Assembly (NCBI GenBank): GCA_027946555.1
Contig: JAPEVC010000262.1
Location: 1-46,644 of the forward strand
From: Gnomoniopsis sp. IMI 355080
Lineage: Eukaryota > Ascomycota > Sordariomycetes > Diaporthales > Gnomoniaceae
Reading direction: 5' to 3'
Length of the DNA stretch: 46,644 nt
The notes beneath the pieces were generated by a model. That model made no database searches. It was not told the DNA's origin and saw only the letters and a list, made by a program, of their open reading frames with translations. This document shows, piece by piece, positions 1 to 13,034 of the stretch. Within the stretch, counting starts at the first letter, position 1. Every line of letters starts with the position of its first letter. The position numbers and the translations under genes are program-made.

Positions 1-2469
1 CCCCCCCCGTTATTCCCCCTCACCGAGCTCACCCACACACACCTACCTTAGTACTGTGTGCAGTACCCGAATACTTAAAAGAGTGGACCTTGTCATCTGC
101 GCCAATCCCACTCATTATTCATACTAAATCCACAATCCCCAGGCCGTCGGGCAGGTCCCGATAACGAAGATTGAGTCAGCTTGGGAAGGTTTTTAGACAA
201 CGCAGTACATTATTTCACATACATACAATGGACTTGTCATTATAGCACCTCGAAACAATCTGGTCGTCTTCTTACATAAGAAAAACTCAAAATCGATATG
301 AACAACAAAACAGCAAATAGAAGCAATGGTATATACGACCGCTTTGCTGTCTAGTGCAGTACCTAATACGATACCTAGTAATCATGCGGATTTGAAACTG
401 GCTACTACCGAAAACACACCATGGACATTCTCAAAGTCCACCGAGGTTCCCGCAGCCCGACCCAATCAATATAATTCAGTCACTTGACCTGCTTGTACAG
501 GCGCTTTTCTCGATGTTACTGATTGATGCCCCAGTTACTGTATAGAAAACCCCCAGAGCCACGAGATCTTACTCACCAAGGACCTCTCGAGTTTCGGTAG
601 CACTAGCCCGAACCCGCTTCAACAACAAACAGCATCACTGAAGATATTAGTCAGGCATTTGCTAAACACGAGATTGGCCGGTATACTAATGAGTCTCGCC
701 TGCTTCGACAGTGCGTTTGACGTGCATCCATTACTACCTCCTTACCTCCCCTAGTGACGATCTCGGACGTTGTGCTCAATCCAACGCCTGGGCAAAGCTT
801 GTCCGAAACAGCAAGATGCCCATCACATCCAGCATCAAAGCCTGACCATAACTTTGTATGTACTTACATTCGTCTGATTCAAGCCATGTTGGACCCGATG
901 ATTCGTGTTGCATTGTCCATGACTGTCTCCTTCATGCCCAACAGCCAACAATGCCGTCTGCTATGTGGGACCCCTTTGCCAGCTCCACCGTCTCGACTCT
1001 CACCTTGTGCCCTCATGCTCTCTGCTCTGGAAGCCCCCCCTACAAAGAGCGCGGCAACAGAGCTTAAGGCGGCAACATTAATTCTGTTGGAAAAGCCGAC
1101 ATATATCCCCGAGAGGTTGATCCTAGCGCCCATACCACAAGCTGCCAAGCCCAAAATGACATCCTCCATTATAACAAGGAAGAAAAGCAGCTTGGCTCCT
1201 CACCAAGAGTTTGCTCGCGCTCATCTTCCCTGGCGGAGGAATAGTATTAACCGCCCTTCCCAGATAAGGCAATCACCTCGCGACGCGACATCCCCGCTCT
1301 CCTCTCTCCCTCTCAACGCGCAAACCATGCGCGCTCATTATGTATTTATCCGGTAAGAACTTCCCATCAGGTCCAGAAACCCAAATTCTGACCTCGTGCC
1401 AAGCCTTGTCCCGGAGGCATCTTTGCGCACTTCGCGAGGGGTGGACTTCTTATTTTCAAGGCAAGCTGCTCCAGCTTCAGCCCTTTTGTTTCTTTGCTTG
1501 GACATGGAGCAAATCTTATTGTCGAAACAACCCCGGATCAGCATGAATAAATGGTCTTGTAGGATCTTAGCTGTTTTTTTGAGTTCAGGAGTTGTCCACT
1601 GGCGTAAAGCGTAAATGGGATCGTATTCTTGATATGTGCATGAAGAAAAACGTCCGTGCTGGGCCTTGAGCGTACGGACCTTGGAGAGCTTAAAGCAGAT
1701 AGTGCTCGCGCGGACACTTTCCATTGGGGGCCACCTGCACTCGCACAGACTTTTGCTTTGAAGATTGACTTCGTGTCAATCTACTGGAAGATGGGGATTG
1801 GGGTGGACAATCCGGCGGTTCCGCCATTCCGATTGTCAAAGAGGAGGGACAACCCAGCGGCTCCGCGATATTCGCCTGGCCAGACCAGCCTTTTTATCAA
1901 AGACTCGGGGCCGAGCCTTTGAAACTCGTTTTGGTAGTCCGAGTGTGCGTCGTGGTACTGCCTCGAGTTGTTCGCTGTGGTGTTCGAGGATTTGTCAAAT
2001 GAGTAACCAAGGCGATCCTTAGGCGGAATAAGACTTATAGCCACTACAACGTGAAGCAGGCAGGCAACAGTACCAACCCAAATGGCATCGAGGACAAATA
2101 TTGTAGTCTGGAAAGCAGTAGATTCGGTTCAAGATGAATGATGTGGTCGTCCGCTTACAACTTTTCAAATTACATTCATGATGCTGATCGATGTGGTCTT
2201 GCTGTATTGACTCAGAAGGAGTATTTGATATCGCAAGAATCTCAAACAGGGTATAGAGAAAGAGACCACATCAAAACGACGCTCAAGAAATGGTATCACT
2301 TCGTCGCTCTATGAAGCCATCACTTTCTCTGTGCCCATGTTGGGAAGTCACAGTCCATAGCATGGCAAGAAGCCTTCCGAAGGCGTGCGATAACCATAGT
2401 GCTTGTCCGAGAGGAGTCTGGGTCTGGGTCGGTGTTACCAGATCTCACCACCTCCCCGGGAGGGTGCCA
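1..2469. other. Intergenic region without a recognisable gene
   Basis: No gene could be supported here. The longest ATG-initiated reading frame is a 96-codon minus-strand frame at 879-1169 with a mildly hydrophobic start and no recognisable motif; other open frames start at non-ATG codons or lie opposite each other. The window opens with a run of eight C. The segment next to 2470 should hold the 3' UTR of the SH3-domain gene. Confidence 0.5.
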
Positions 2470-5447
2470 TCAGATGATCTCCATGAGGCTACCTGCACTC
2501 ATGGTCGAACTGACACTCGCCCGCCTCCTTACGCCAAATAAGCTCTTCCCACCCTTACCACCACTATCCTTCTTTCTCCTCCCGGTAGTCCCTCCACCCG
2601 TGCCCGCCGCTGACCCAGGCCTCATATCATCCCTCAGCGTGCCCTCATCAATATGACTCCGCGGAAACACCCCAAACTTGCCCTTACTATTCGTGCCACT
2701 CCAACACCATGCCTCTCTGCCCCCTCCGCCCACGCCCTCCACCACGACCGGCCAGCCGACGTTCGTAATCCTCTCCCCCTTGTCAAACCCGACCCATCCC
2801 TTCTCCAACGCATCGCGAATACTCGCTGCCGGATCAAACTTCCATCTCGCCACCACGCTCACGCTCGCGGCACTGACCCCTTGGAACTGCATCGGTGGCG
2901 CATCCAGTCGGCCCGGCTTGGGCTTCTCGAGCTCGACAGTCTTGGCCGGAAAGAATCCCCACTCCCCATCGTGCCATCCCGTAGCCCACTTGCCCGCCCA
3001 CGGCGGCGGGAACTCGACGCCCACGATCCGCGCGCCCACAAAGAACTGCAGCAGCTCCGCATCGCGCTTCCCTTCCGGCCTGGCGAGCTTCTTCTCCGCG
3101 TACCTCTGCACATGGCTGCGACCCGCCGTGGCGACGGGCAACATCGACAAGTGCGCCGGCAGCACCGGCGGTGGTGCGGGTTGTTCCTCGGTCAGCCACA
3201 GATCAAAGTCATGGACACGTGGGTCCGACGCCAGCACTTCCTTGCCATAGAGGACGGTGATGCCGCTGACCTCGGGTAGCGGCTGCGGGTGTCGTGCGAG
3301 ATGCTGCAACAGATCGTCCGACGAGCGAAAGACAGTGGCGTCGCCCTCGCGCGTGACGGCGCCCATCTGCACGCAAAAGAGGCAGCCGTAAAAGGCCTCG
3401 CTAGGGCGCTGCGAGGCAAGGTGTGACTTGTATAGCAACCGGATGCGGAAGAGCACGCCATGGGGACGCGGGAAGGTGGCCCGCGGGGACTTTTGGTTTA
3501 CGTCGAGGTCGAGCTCGGCAAAGGCGTGGCCATAAGAACAGGTCTCGCAGCGCGCGGTGAAGGTGGAGACGCCGGCGACGTGGCCGGCAAGTTTGCGGAT
3601 GCCGTCTTGGTGTAAGGTGGTCTTGAAGGTCTGGGAGGAAGGGCAGAAGCCGCCGAGGGTGTAGAAGGAGGAGCGTGGACCGAGGGAGACGTCGGCCTCA
3701 CGGGGTTGCGGGGCGGAGGGAGCGGAAGAAATTGGGCTCGGGTTGGTGAAAGAGGCGTGGTCGGAGATGACGGTGGCCCATTGTTCGGGGATGGTCCCAG
3801 CGGCGGACTGCAAAGTGCGTGGTATGGGGTTGTGTGTCTCTGGACTGAAGGCTGCGGCGGGGAGGGTCAGGGGCGTCAGTGCATGCTGTCGGATCGGTCC
3901 CAGACGTGTGTCGATTGTGTCGTCTGGCGTTCTCAATGGCAATGGCGGCTCGGGCTTGGGTTGTAGGGACGAGAGGCTGGTGCTTTGGCTTAGAGGAGAT
4001 ATTCGTGACTGCGAAACGCTTTGATCGTTGGAAAGAGACGGGCTAGATGCGGTTGGCGAGTCTAAACCAAACTGCCCAAGCTGGGCTAGCATGGGCGTCA
4101 AGGGACTGAAGTCAATGACAGAGGCGTGTTTGGGGAGGACGACACCAACAACTTTGTCCTCGGGTATGGTCAGATCTTGGAGATTTTTGATAGCTTGTGA
4201 GGAGTGGTCATGACGGGCACCTGGCCGGTGAGCCTGTGGTTGGTTGCGAGGCCCTGAATTGGCCTGCTCCAACATCCATGCTGTGATGCGTGTCCCGTTG
4301 CTGTTCTGGCGAGGAATGGGAAAGGCCGAGTAGTTGACGTTGCCGGTCTCCGTGCCAGCTTGGCCTGTCGGCGAAGCGCGCTGGGCATAATCATCTTGAC
4401 TGGCTGTGCGGGAATGCGGGCGAGGCAATTCCCTGACCCTGTCTGGTGTTGATCCTCGACTTGGTGGCTGCGCCGGTTCATCTTGTGGTGGTGCTGCTGC
4501 TGGTGGTACAGAACCGGTCGTCTCGCCAGCCGTATATGGCGGCGGCTGCGATTCGAAACTCCCCAAGCTAACTTGTGAGGTCGAGCGAAACGTGCCGTTG
4601 CTGCGCTGCGATCGCACTGAATTCATGTTCAGCCGGTCGTAATGACGCCTGGCTGATGAACCCCTGAGTGGATGAGGAGCGGCATCCGAGGGTTCTGAAG
4701 GCGGTCCAGAGTGAGCTGGATCCCCTATGCTCAACGGAGCTACCGCACGATCGGGCGACCTTTGCGGCAATGTTGGTGGTGGCGACGTGTTTCGCTCGGC
4801 TCGCTTCCCTGGAGGCGTCGGAGGCCGTCGAGGACGAGACGGTGCTCGTCCTACTGGAGTGCCTGGCGTGGATGAGACTGAGGGGGATCTCGTCGCCGGG
4901 GCGGTCGGTGGGAGTGGTGGCAGCGGCGGGAACTTGGACGATGAGGGTACCACATATTCTGCTGACTTTGGCGTGTCAAGCTTGGTTTTTTTGATGAATT
5001 CGATGATTTGCATTGCCAGTGATTTTGCTGCGACTTGAACTTCTGCGAAGCGTTCCATTTCGAAGGTGTCTGCCTCAATATAGTCCTCGAAGTCATACAG
5101 CAGATCCTCCAGCTGGTGTCTCCTTGCTTCAATCTCGTCTAGTACAAAAGTTAGCATTGGCATCGAAGTAGTCTAGTAGGAAGTGGAGAGTCATGAATAA
5201 TACCATTCTGGCTTAGAGCGTCCGTAAAGACGTCGCCATATTTCCCGATCTGGCCATCCCATAAAGGCTGCAGTCTCTTTAATGCTCTCTCGCCTTCTTT
5301 TGCAACAGCCTGGGCCGCTTTGAGCATGTACTTGGCCTCCTCATTCTCTACTTCGTCAATTTCCTGTGCATTGGCAACAGCTTCCTTGCCTCGCTCGGCA
5401 AGCTCCCGGAACGGACCAAGAAAGAGGTCCTCTGCGTCGACGCCCAT
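2470..5447 (-). CDS. SH3-domain protein with coiled-coil N-terminus and zinc-finger-like region
   Basis: Two exons on the minus strand, 5447-5204 and 5138-2470, with a 65-nt intron (GTATTA donor, TGCTAAC branch, CTAG acceptor), give 970 aa. The N-terminal ~140 residues are charged and helical. Residues ~140-600 are low-complexity, rich in Pro, Ser and Gln, as in scaffold proteins. Residues ~610-695 carry two C-x2-C pairs (CETC and CLFC) followed by H-x3-H, a possible zinc-binding module. Residues ~785-905 look SH3-like, with two Trp/Phe-rich blocks (WHDGEWGFFPAK; GKFGVFPRSHI) ending in the typical aromatic-Pro motif. The C-tail is Gly/Ser/Lys-rich. SH3 modules bind proline-rich peptides and often act in signalling or actin and cell-polarity assemblies; the partner here is unknown. 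I do not recognise a named orthologue. The start is the first in-frame ATG of exon 1. Function beyond adaptor or scaffold is inference. Confidence 0.8.
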
Positions 5448-7551
5448 GTTTGGTCCGGGCAGGCAGCCTTCCTAGATGGATCCCACCAGCAGAACAGGCG
5501 ACGTCCGAATGGAGAGCTCAGAGACAATGCTCCTGATATATAACAGTTTAACAACAGAAGCGATTGAAGTAAAACAGAGGGATTTGGGACGTAAGCAACG
5601 TCTTCCAAGGCTGGTTCTCGCACGGCAAACGGACCGGATCGTTCTTATACTGTGGTAGAGTCGTGACGGGTCACTTTCAGGACATGAGCTGCACGTGGCA
5701 TAGCCCATCCATTTGTTCGCAGGAGCAGCAGCAGCAGTAGCAACAGTGATCACTGGACGTGTCAGATCGGCAAGCAACAACAGTGTGCGATTATATAGCG
5801 CAAATTGTCTTCCTTTCTTTGGTTGAACCGTCCTCTGGGATCGGAAAACCGTTGAGGCGGCGTCTGCCAGAAATATTGAAAGCTGATCGTCTCGGTGCTT
5901 TATGGAAGAGAAAGCTTGCTACTTTCATCGTTTCGGTCCAATAACAGCCGTCGACCCGGTGGTAATTAACATGCAGGGTGGCCACTGGACCAGACCATGA
6001 AGAGAACCGGAAGGATTAGCCTCATTGGTGACCAGATCCAGGGGGAAAACATCATTCGACAGCTTCAACCAACAGTACCTAGGTACTGTGTAATAGAGTT
6101 GCAGCCTTCTTGATACCATGGGTCTGTTTCCACCAGATCTCCCTCCAGTCAGCAAGGCCGACTGTCCTTCCCGGGATGGGTCGCGAGGTAAGCTTCACAG
6201 GGGGGCACCCACGTGCTGGTTGACACTCACTCCCTCCATCTCCATGGTACGGAATGCTGCTATATGCTGCCTGTCATCTCCCTAGGGAACTGTAGCTTTA
6301 CACCGGGGGTCCGGATTCATACCCGGCCCGCTTCTCACGTTCCCACCCCCTTCCAACCCGCATGGAGCGGCCCTGATGCATATAAGCAGACACAAGTAGA
6401 GAGGACAGTGATTAGAAGCAGGAATGCATGAGGCGGCTGACGTATGCAAATGGATATAATAACAAACCAGTCGTGTCCATGCACCGACCGGCCGACCCGG
6501 TCAATCATTGCATATAACAAAGCCCAACGCGCGCCAATGAGGCATAGGGAAAAGGCGTGCCGAATTGCTGGCTATTGATACGACAAAAGCTAAGATAATT
6601 GCGCAGATCCTACCAACAGGCCGGTTCCTTGTCGATCTGGGCGTGCTAGTACAAGTTAAGCCACTGCTCTCGCTCCCAACTTTGTCGATGCAGCCGTGCA
6701 GTCAGTTGGCAGGGTTGGCCACGGAATCCTCGCAATAGCCTAAGCCCGATTGCGATTGGTGTGATTAACCAATATGTCGGTCGACGAGTCGGGGGACGAA
6801 GCCAAACATGTACTGCTCCGCCGAAATGTTGACGACCTCGCGACATTGCTCGCATCACGCTAGCATTCTCCGCTGTATCACTTGTAAGATGCCGGGCTGG
6901 ACGCGTTGCACTAAGTGAAACTCAGAACGTAGACCGGGCAGCCAAAAAGCTCTTGAGTTTATCGGCTTGTACACGCAGTCCGGTCTTCGGGCCTGAAAAA
7001 AGCCACCGCTCAGAATACAAGGCCAATGTATGGAAGTGAAAGCATGAGCAGCACTGTCAGGGCTGTCAGGGGTCGCGTAATGTCGATGGCCATGTACAAA
7101 TCATGATTCGTCAGGCGCAAACTCTGGACAAGCATTCTGCGGCTGATCATCAAGGATCAAACTGAACAGACAAAGACCGAATGCAGACCGAGCTGAGCCG
7201 CATATATTGGTGCAGTTAAGACTCCCAAGTACGTAGTACAACCCGACGCAATGGCCTGAACAGATTTGGGTGTCGTGGTCGAAGAACTAAGTTTGCTGCG
7301 TTTTGTATTTGCTTTTGATGTCTCAGTATTCTTACTACCAGTCGCCGAATGGAGCCTTGAACACGTGCAAGGTCTGCATGGAGACTTGCCAGATGACTAT
7401 TCATCAGGCTTTATGCGTGATGCGTTTGTATTCATCCATCGTAATAAAGGGTAACCAGATAAATGGTAACCTGAGTCTATGCCTCACAAATGGGATATCA
7501 TAAACAACCAACGCCGGGGTTTTGGGGGAGGGAGGATGTGACGGAACTGGA
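5448..7551. other. Intergenic region upstream of the SH3-domain gene
   Basis: This 2.1-kb stretch lies between the start of the SH3-domain gene and the 3' end of asf1, both on the minus strand, so it should hold the promoter of the former and the 3' UTR of the latter. Only short overlapping frames are present. A short impure CAG/CAA run lies near 5720-5745. No repeat, RNA gene or gene relic was recognised. Confidence 0.5.
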
Positions 7552-8575
7552 TCAATGAGCCATGAGCTCAGGCTGAGCGGGACCATCAGGAGCGTCGCCC
7601 ATGTCGACATCCATCTCATCGCCACCGTCTGGGGCACCTCCCTCCTCCTGCTCCTGCTCCTGCTCCTCTTCATCATCTTCGCTCTCGCCCTCAAGGTCGA
7701 CACTCCCGTCCTCAGACATCTCGTCGTCGAGTACCTGGTCACCAGCCATGGCGGCATCCTCGCCGTTGCCATTGGTGGCGGAGCCCTCGCCATTGGCCTC
7801 GACGGCGCTCTCTTCAACATCCTCATCCAGGTCGACCTCGTCGGCACCGTATTCCTCCTCGACGGCCAGATCAGCCTCAGGCTGCTCGGGGGGGAACTCG
7901 GCAGGAGCCGTGGCATCGTTATCCCTGTGCAGATTAGGATCAATGAGCTGCGCATCGCTACGGGACGTAACAAGTAGAGATGGGTTTATATGAGCAGGCA
8001 AGCGCAAGCCAGAAGCCAGAAGCAACTTACCACTTGATGGCGAAGCGGGTGACACGAGGCTTGTCAGCTAAGATGTTGCGGCGAATCTTCTCGATAATGG
8101 GTTTGGCAGGCGGGTCGGCGCTCAACTCCTCGGTCTCATACTCGTTGTTGACATAGTAGCCAACGCGCACGAACTCGCGATTATCGTAGGAGCAAGTCAA
8201 AAGGACGACGGTGACGCCCATGACCTCGGCGTCGGGGATGCGCTTGGTGTCGGGAGCATCAGCCTCGAAGATGAACTTATTCACGCCGACGGGGATGGGG
8301 CCGACCAGCAGAGTGTCGAGCTCCTGGTCATACTGGTCCGAGGTGGCGGAGCCGACGTAGGTCAGCTTCCACTCGAGATCTGGATGCGAAAACGGTCAGC
8401 ATTGTGTCGCAATCTTGGGAAAAGTTCCTCAACACAAGCCAAGATGTCGCTTGGTTGGCTTCTCACCCTTCTCTAGCTGCTCCAGACATTCGAAGGTGAT
8501 TTCGAATTGGTAGTTGTCGGTGAACTTGGCAGGGTTGTTGAGAATGTTAACACCCAGTAGCGAAACAACAGACAT
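7552..8575 (-). CDS. asf1: Histone H3-H4 chaperone Asf1
   Basis: Three exons on the minus strand (8575-8467, 8379-8031, 7957-7552; introns 87 and 73 nt) encode 287 aa. Residues 1-~153 form the conserved Asf1 Ig-like core: the N-terminus MSVVSLLGVNIL, then FQ/YQFEITFECLE, WKLTYVGSA, YDQELDTLLVGP, GVTVVLLTCSY, RVGYYVNNEY and PRVTRFAIKW are clear family landmarks. Asf1 binds an H3-H4 dimer in the nucleus and hands it to CAF-1 or HIR during replication-coupled and independent nucleosome assembly. The rest is a long Asp/Glu-rich tail (EEEQEQEQEEGG), typical of fungal Asf1. The second junction reconstitutes a Cys codon after the last core Trp, where Asp or Glu is usual, so that acceptor is the least certain point. 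It is divergent from rna14 across about 1.06 kb. Confidence 0.95.
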
Positions 8576-9637
8576 GATGGGCAGCTCTATTCTGGATTTT
8601 GCTTCCTTGTGTCTGTTTCTGTTTTTGTAGATTGTTGATATCGTCGGAATGGAGTCACAAGGGAAAGGATCAAGATAAATGTAGGTGGTGATGCCAGTAG
8701 AATGGGTTTGTTTGTGGAGTGAGACTGACGAGCAGTTGAATCTCAAGAGAAGTTGAGGGACGCGACCCGACGCGTTAATGGAAAGAGCCCCACTCTGGAG
8801 GGGACTTCCTACGGTTCTGGACACAGCTGTACCTCTCTATCAGGATTATAGCACAACTTGAGGGGAATTCTGTTAGAGGTATCCGCTCCAAAGCTGCTGG
8901 GGTATACCCCTTGACTGAATTTGAACAAGTTATTGCTACTGCATAGGATTTTAGAACTGCATGGGATCATTATTATATCTCCGTATTATCTCACCTCCTA
9001 GACCATCCTATGGGAAACTGTCATGGACATTCAATCTGGAATTGGTCTCAATTATGTCTTTGAAGGTTCATCACAAGGGTGATCTTGTCAATTCTCTTAT
9101 TCGAATGGGGTCCCCTGTCAACAGGCTTGCTAGCCACTGAAAACTAGGTCCGTGCACAGGCACCCACCTACGGAGTACCTACAGTCAGAACGCCATAGGC
9201 TGGAGCTATTCTATTCTTTCCGTGACAGGCTCCCAAAACCTTCCTTGCCCAAGAGAAAATCCAGCTGCGACGGGCCTCAATCACGTCGCAACGAGCTGGT
9301 CAACATCACCACCACAGCGCTTGATTCATCCTTTTGTCTTGTCATTTCTCACCTACAGCTTTGAGCAGCCGTTCCTCTTGTGTTGTTGCCTGGGGCGTTG
9401 CCCTTCTTTGGCCTTCCAGCAACACGACGACGACACCATCGCCAACATATTCGACACTTGCCTTGTTCCTCCCTCAACCCTCTTTAGACGCTCTGCTAAC
9501 TCCTTACCTTGCGCCACTGTTTGCGCCCTGCAGCGATCGACGGCGTCGCTGTTCGCAGTCTGAGAACTCAACCGACTACCCCGTACCGTCAAAGCTCTTT
9601 CCCTCTATTCATTCGAAGACTACACATCATCGCAAGC
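8576..9637. promoter_or_regulatory. Divergent promoter region between asf1 and rna14
   Basis: The two start codons face away from each other across 1,062 bases, so both promoters and both 5' UTRs lie here. The last ~300 bases before the rna14 ATG are pyrimidine-rich with many short CT and CA stretches, as in many fungal leaders. I could not pick out a convincing TATA box for either side; individual factor sites were not assigned. Confidence 0.6.
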
Positions 9638-12600
9638 ATGGCAGACGAAGTTGTCGAGGAGACCCAATGGGCACAAGAGGGTAGCGAGTCTGAGGTTGAA
9701 GAAAATGGCGATATACAAATTAGTGACAACGCACAAGAAGACATGAACTTGTCCTCCCTGGCCCTACAAACATCTGGTGATCTCGCATCCTCCACTGCCG
9801 GCCCCGCTGGCCCTGCTGAAGATGCCGTGGGTGAATACGACCCTGCATCTGTGGACTTGACTCTTCTGCCCCAGGGGGACGAGCATGAGCAGGACCACAG
9901 TCGGCAGACCAGTCTCAAGCCAATCCCCCAGCCCACTGCCCAGTCTGCCCCTGCGCCTGCAACTAAGAAACGCAAGACGGCCGGAGGTTTCCTAGTGGGA
10001 GACTCCGACTCGGAAGGTGACGACGTCCCAGCACCCGTCTCCAACAGTCTGCCAACTCAGCCATCTCAGGATACCCAGCCTCTTCCTCAATCTACTCTTG
10101 ACAATTCTACCTCTGCGCCTCAGGCTGAAGCAGCCGTGTCTAATGTGTCTTCCGCGTCCCAGGCGAACAATGCGCCAGCCCCTTCGGTTGTCGTGCCAGC
10201 TGAACCTTCTGGGATTGTTGCGCCTCAGTTTGAGGATGGGACTGGAACCCCCTACGATGTGATAACGTCGCTTGAGGAGCGCATCAAACAGGAGCCTCGT
10301 GCGGCCATGGACGCCTGGCTGGACCTCATAGCGGAGTTGCGCCAGCGGAATGATATCGATGCGCTTCGTGATGTGTACGAGCGATTCTTGGCTGTCTTCC
10401 CCCAGGCGGTGAGTGCTTTCAACCCATAATCATTTTCGTTCTCATGGTACTGACCATTAGCAGGCGGACATCTGGACTGCGTACATGGAAATGGAGATGG
10501 ACATGAACAATTTTTCGAAGGCCGAGGACCTATTCAAGAAGACTCTGACGACCATCCCGAACGTCCGACTTCTGACCGTCTATCTCGACTACATTCGACG
10601 ACGTAACGATCTCAGCGATCCTACTGGCCGAGCTCGAGACGTGGTCGCTCAATCCTTCGAATTTGTTCTCAGCAACGAGGTCGTTGGTGTTGATCGTGAC
10701 TCTGGTCCCATCTGGGTCGAGTACATTCAATTTATCAAGACGGGGCCTGGCGTCGTCGGCGAACAAGACTGGGAGAGCAAGAAGAAGATGGACCTGCTCC
10801 GCAGAGTGTACCAACGAGCGATTGCCGTGCCCACGAAAAACCTCAACAACCTCTGGCGAGAGTACGAGCAGTTCGAAAATTCGATCGATAAGAAGCTCGG
10901 CCGGGCGCTTGTAAGCCAGCATTCCCCAAGCTACATGTCAGCGAAGAGTGCCAATATGGCACTGGACAATATCACAAGAAGACTACAGAGGATTAATATT
11001 CCTCGCCTTCCACCGGCTCCGGGTTTTGACGGTGACGAGGAATATGCTGAGCAAGTCGACTTATGGAAGAGATGGATTGCTTGGGAGAAGTCCGATCCTC
11101 TCGAGCTCAAGGCAGATGAACCTCAAACGCTCAATAGTCGAATTCTCTACGTTTACAGACAGGCTCTCATGGCGCTCCGCTTTTGGCCAGAGATGTGGAT
11201 CGACGCAGCGGAGTGGTGTTGGGAGAATGACATATCAGCTTCCGAGGGTAACGATCTTGGAGCCGAATTGCTCCATAACGGCATTGACGCAAATCCCGAG
11301 AGTGTCTTGCTTGCTCTCAAGCACGCTGACCGCGTTGAAGACACGTACCCTGTCGGCGAGGGCGATGCGGCAAAGGCCGAGCGTGGAAACGCTGTCAAGG
11401 CTCCTTACCTCAGACTTCTCGACTACCTCTACGAATTGTCCAAGAGTCTTAAAGACGAGGAGAAGGCGATTATCAATAGAATCAACCAGAGCTCCACGTA
11501 CGACACTAATCCCGGCAAGACCGCTTACGATGATGAAGATGCAGATGGACCTGGTGACTCACCAGCGAAGGATGCTGCCAAGGATGCACAAGTCAAAGCA
11601 ATTCAGCAAGGGTACTCTGCACGAAACAACGTTCTGTCCAAAACGATTTCATACGTCTGGATTGCGCTTGCGCGGGCAATGCGCCGTGTCCAAGGCAAAG
11701 GTGTGCCCAACACCCCTGTTGGTGGAATGCGCCAGATCTTCACCGATGCTCGAGCTCGAGGCAAGCTGGCTAGCGACGTTTATGTGGCGATCGCCTTGAT
11801 GGAATGGAAAGTCTACAAGGAGAACGCTGGTGTCAAGATCTTTGAACGCGGCGCGAGACTTTTCCCTGAGGACGAATATTTCATGGTGGAATACATCAAG
11901 TTTCTGCACTCAAGAGATGATTTCACCAGTGAGTCGAATCAAAATGCTCTGTTCGATTGCAATGCTAACCTGGTTATAGATGCAAGAGTGGTATTCGAGA
12001 ATTGCATCAAGCGATTGACAGACAAGCCCGACTCGATTCACAAGGCTAGAACGTTGTTCTCTTACTTCCACAAATTCGAGTCGCAGTATGGCGACCGGTC
12101 TCAAATCGTCAAACTTGAAAAGCGCATGGCCGAGCTGTTTCCCGATGACCCAAAGCTCAACCACTTTGCGGCTCGCTTCTCATCTGAGACTTTCAACCCC
12201 ATCGCAGCTCGCCTCATCGTGTCCCCAACTCAGATGCGGCCCAAGATCAACGTCATGCCCTCCATCGAGCAGCGTGATCCGGTCTTGAACAGCCCTCGTC
12301 CGTCCGTACGCCAACAGAATAGCCCTCGGCCACAATTCATGCCATCCACAAATTCGCCAAAGCGACCTCTACCTGCGGATGATTATGATGATACCCTGAA
12401 TCCCCCGCGCAAACTCCAGCGGGGCGAGTCCCCACTGAAGGGTGCAGCTGGTCGCCGTCTGGACCAGCAAAGACGGGTTCAGGCAGCACCAATTGCTCGA
12501 GACATTACATTCTTGTTGGGCTTGCTTCCCCCTGCCTCGTCTTACAACCTACCTCGATTCAACGCAAACGAATTAGGTCGTCTCATTAGGAATACGCATA

Positions 12601-13034
12601 TTCCGGATGCGAAGGATTGGAAGGGTACAGACAAGTCCGGTCGTTTGCAGCTTGCCACGCATAATCGCCAATTCTCATCCGAAAATCCTCCGTACCCCTC
12701 CGCCGCTCGTGACTCCCCCAATTCGGCACGACCTCAAAGCCCATTTGGAACTAGCCGTGGACGCATTGCTCCAGCATCTAGTACATACCAGCAGTCATCA
12801 CTGCGGCCTGGATCCAGTGGCTCAGGTTACGAACCGCCAGCTGCTTATGGCCAAGGCGGACCGCCTCCCATGGCATATCCACCTCCAGTCATGCCTACCC
12901 CAGATGCCGCTTTAGCCTGGCCGCCGCCACCGCCTCAGATGTACGGCGCGCCTCCTCCTGGCGGCTACGCCGTGCCGAATCCATATGGCCAGGCTCCACC
13001 ACCACCACAACCACCATACGGCGGGTATTACTAG
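9638..13034 (+). CDS. rna14: mRNA 3'-end processing protein Rna14 (CstF-77 homologue)
   Basis: Three exons (9638-10408, 10464-11928, 11980-13034; introns 55 and 51 nt) encode 1,096 aa. Rna14 is the HAT-repeat scaffold of cleavage factor IA and with Rna15 recognises RNA for cleavage and polyadenylation in the nucleus. An acidic, Ser-rich N-terminus (~1-210) precedes HAT repeats from ~215 to ~790, with typical motifs such as WTAYMEME, VYLDYIRRRN, LWREYEQFE and YIKFLHSRDD. Near residue ~900 the block RDITFLLGLLPPASSYN followed by LIRNTHIP is the C-terminal monkeytail that binds Rna15. The last ~100 residues are Pro/Gly/Tyr-rich, ending in PPYGGYY. The second intron (11929-11979) is a multiple of three without stop codons, so reading through adds 17 residues; its GTGAGT donor, TGCTAAC branch and TATAG acceptor make it a real intron. 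An upstream in-frame ATG at 9509 exists, but the 9638 ATG has a better context. Confidence 0.93.

Noticed and set aside
879..1169. 96-codon minus-strand ATG frame
   Set aside because: No recognisable motif, no splice partners, opposite to other open frames; cannot be told from chance.
2634..4994. Many long frames in other phases over the SH3-domain gene
   Set aside because: GC-rich coding DNA gives open shadow frames; only the minus frame has domain structure.
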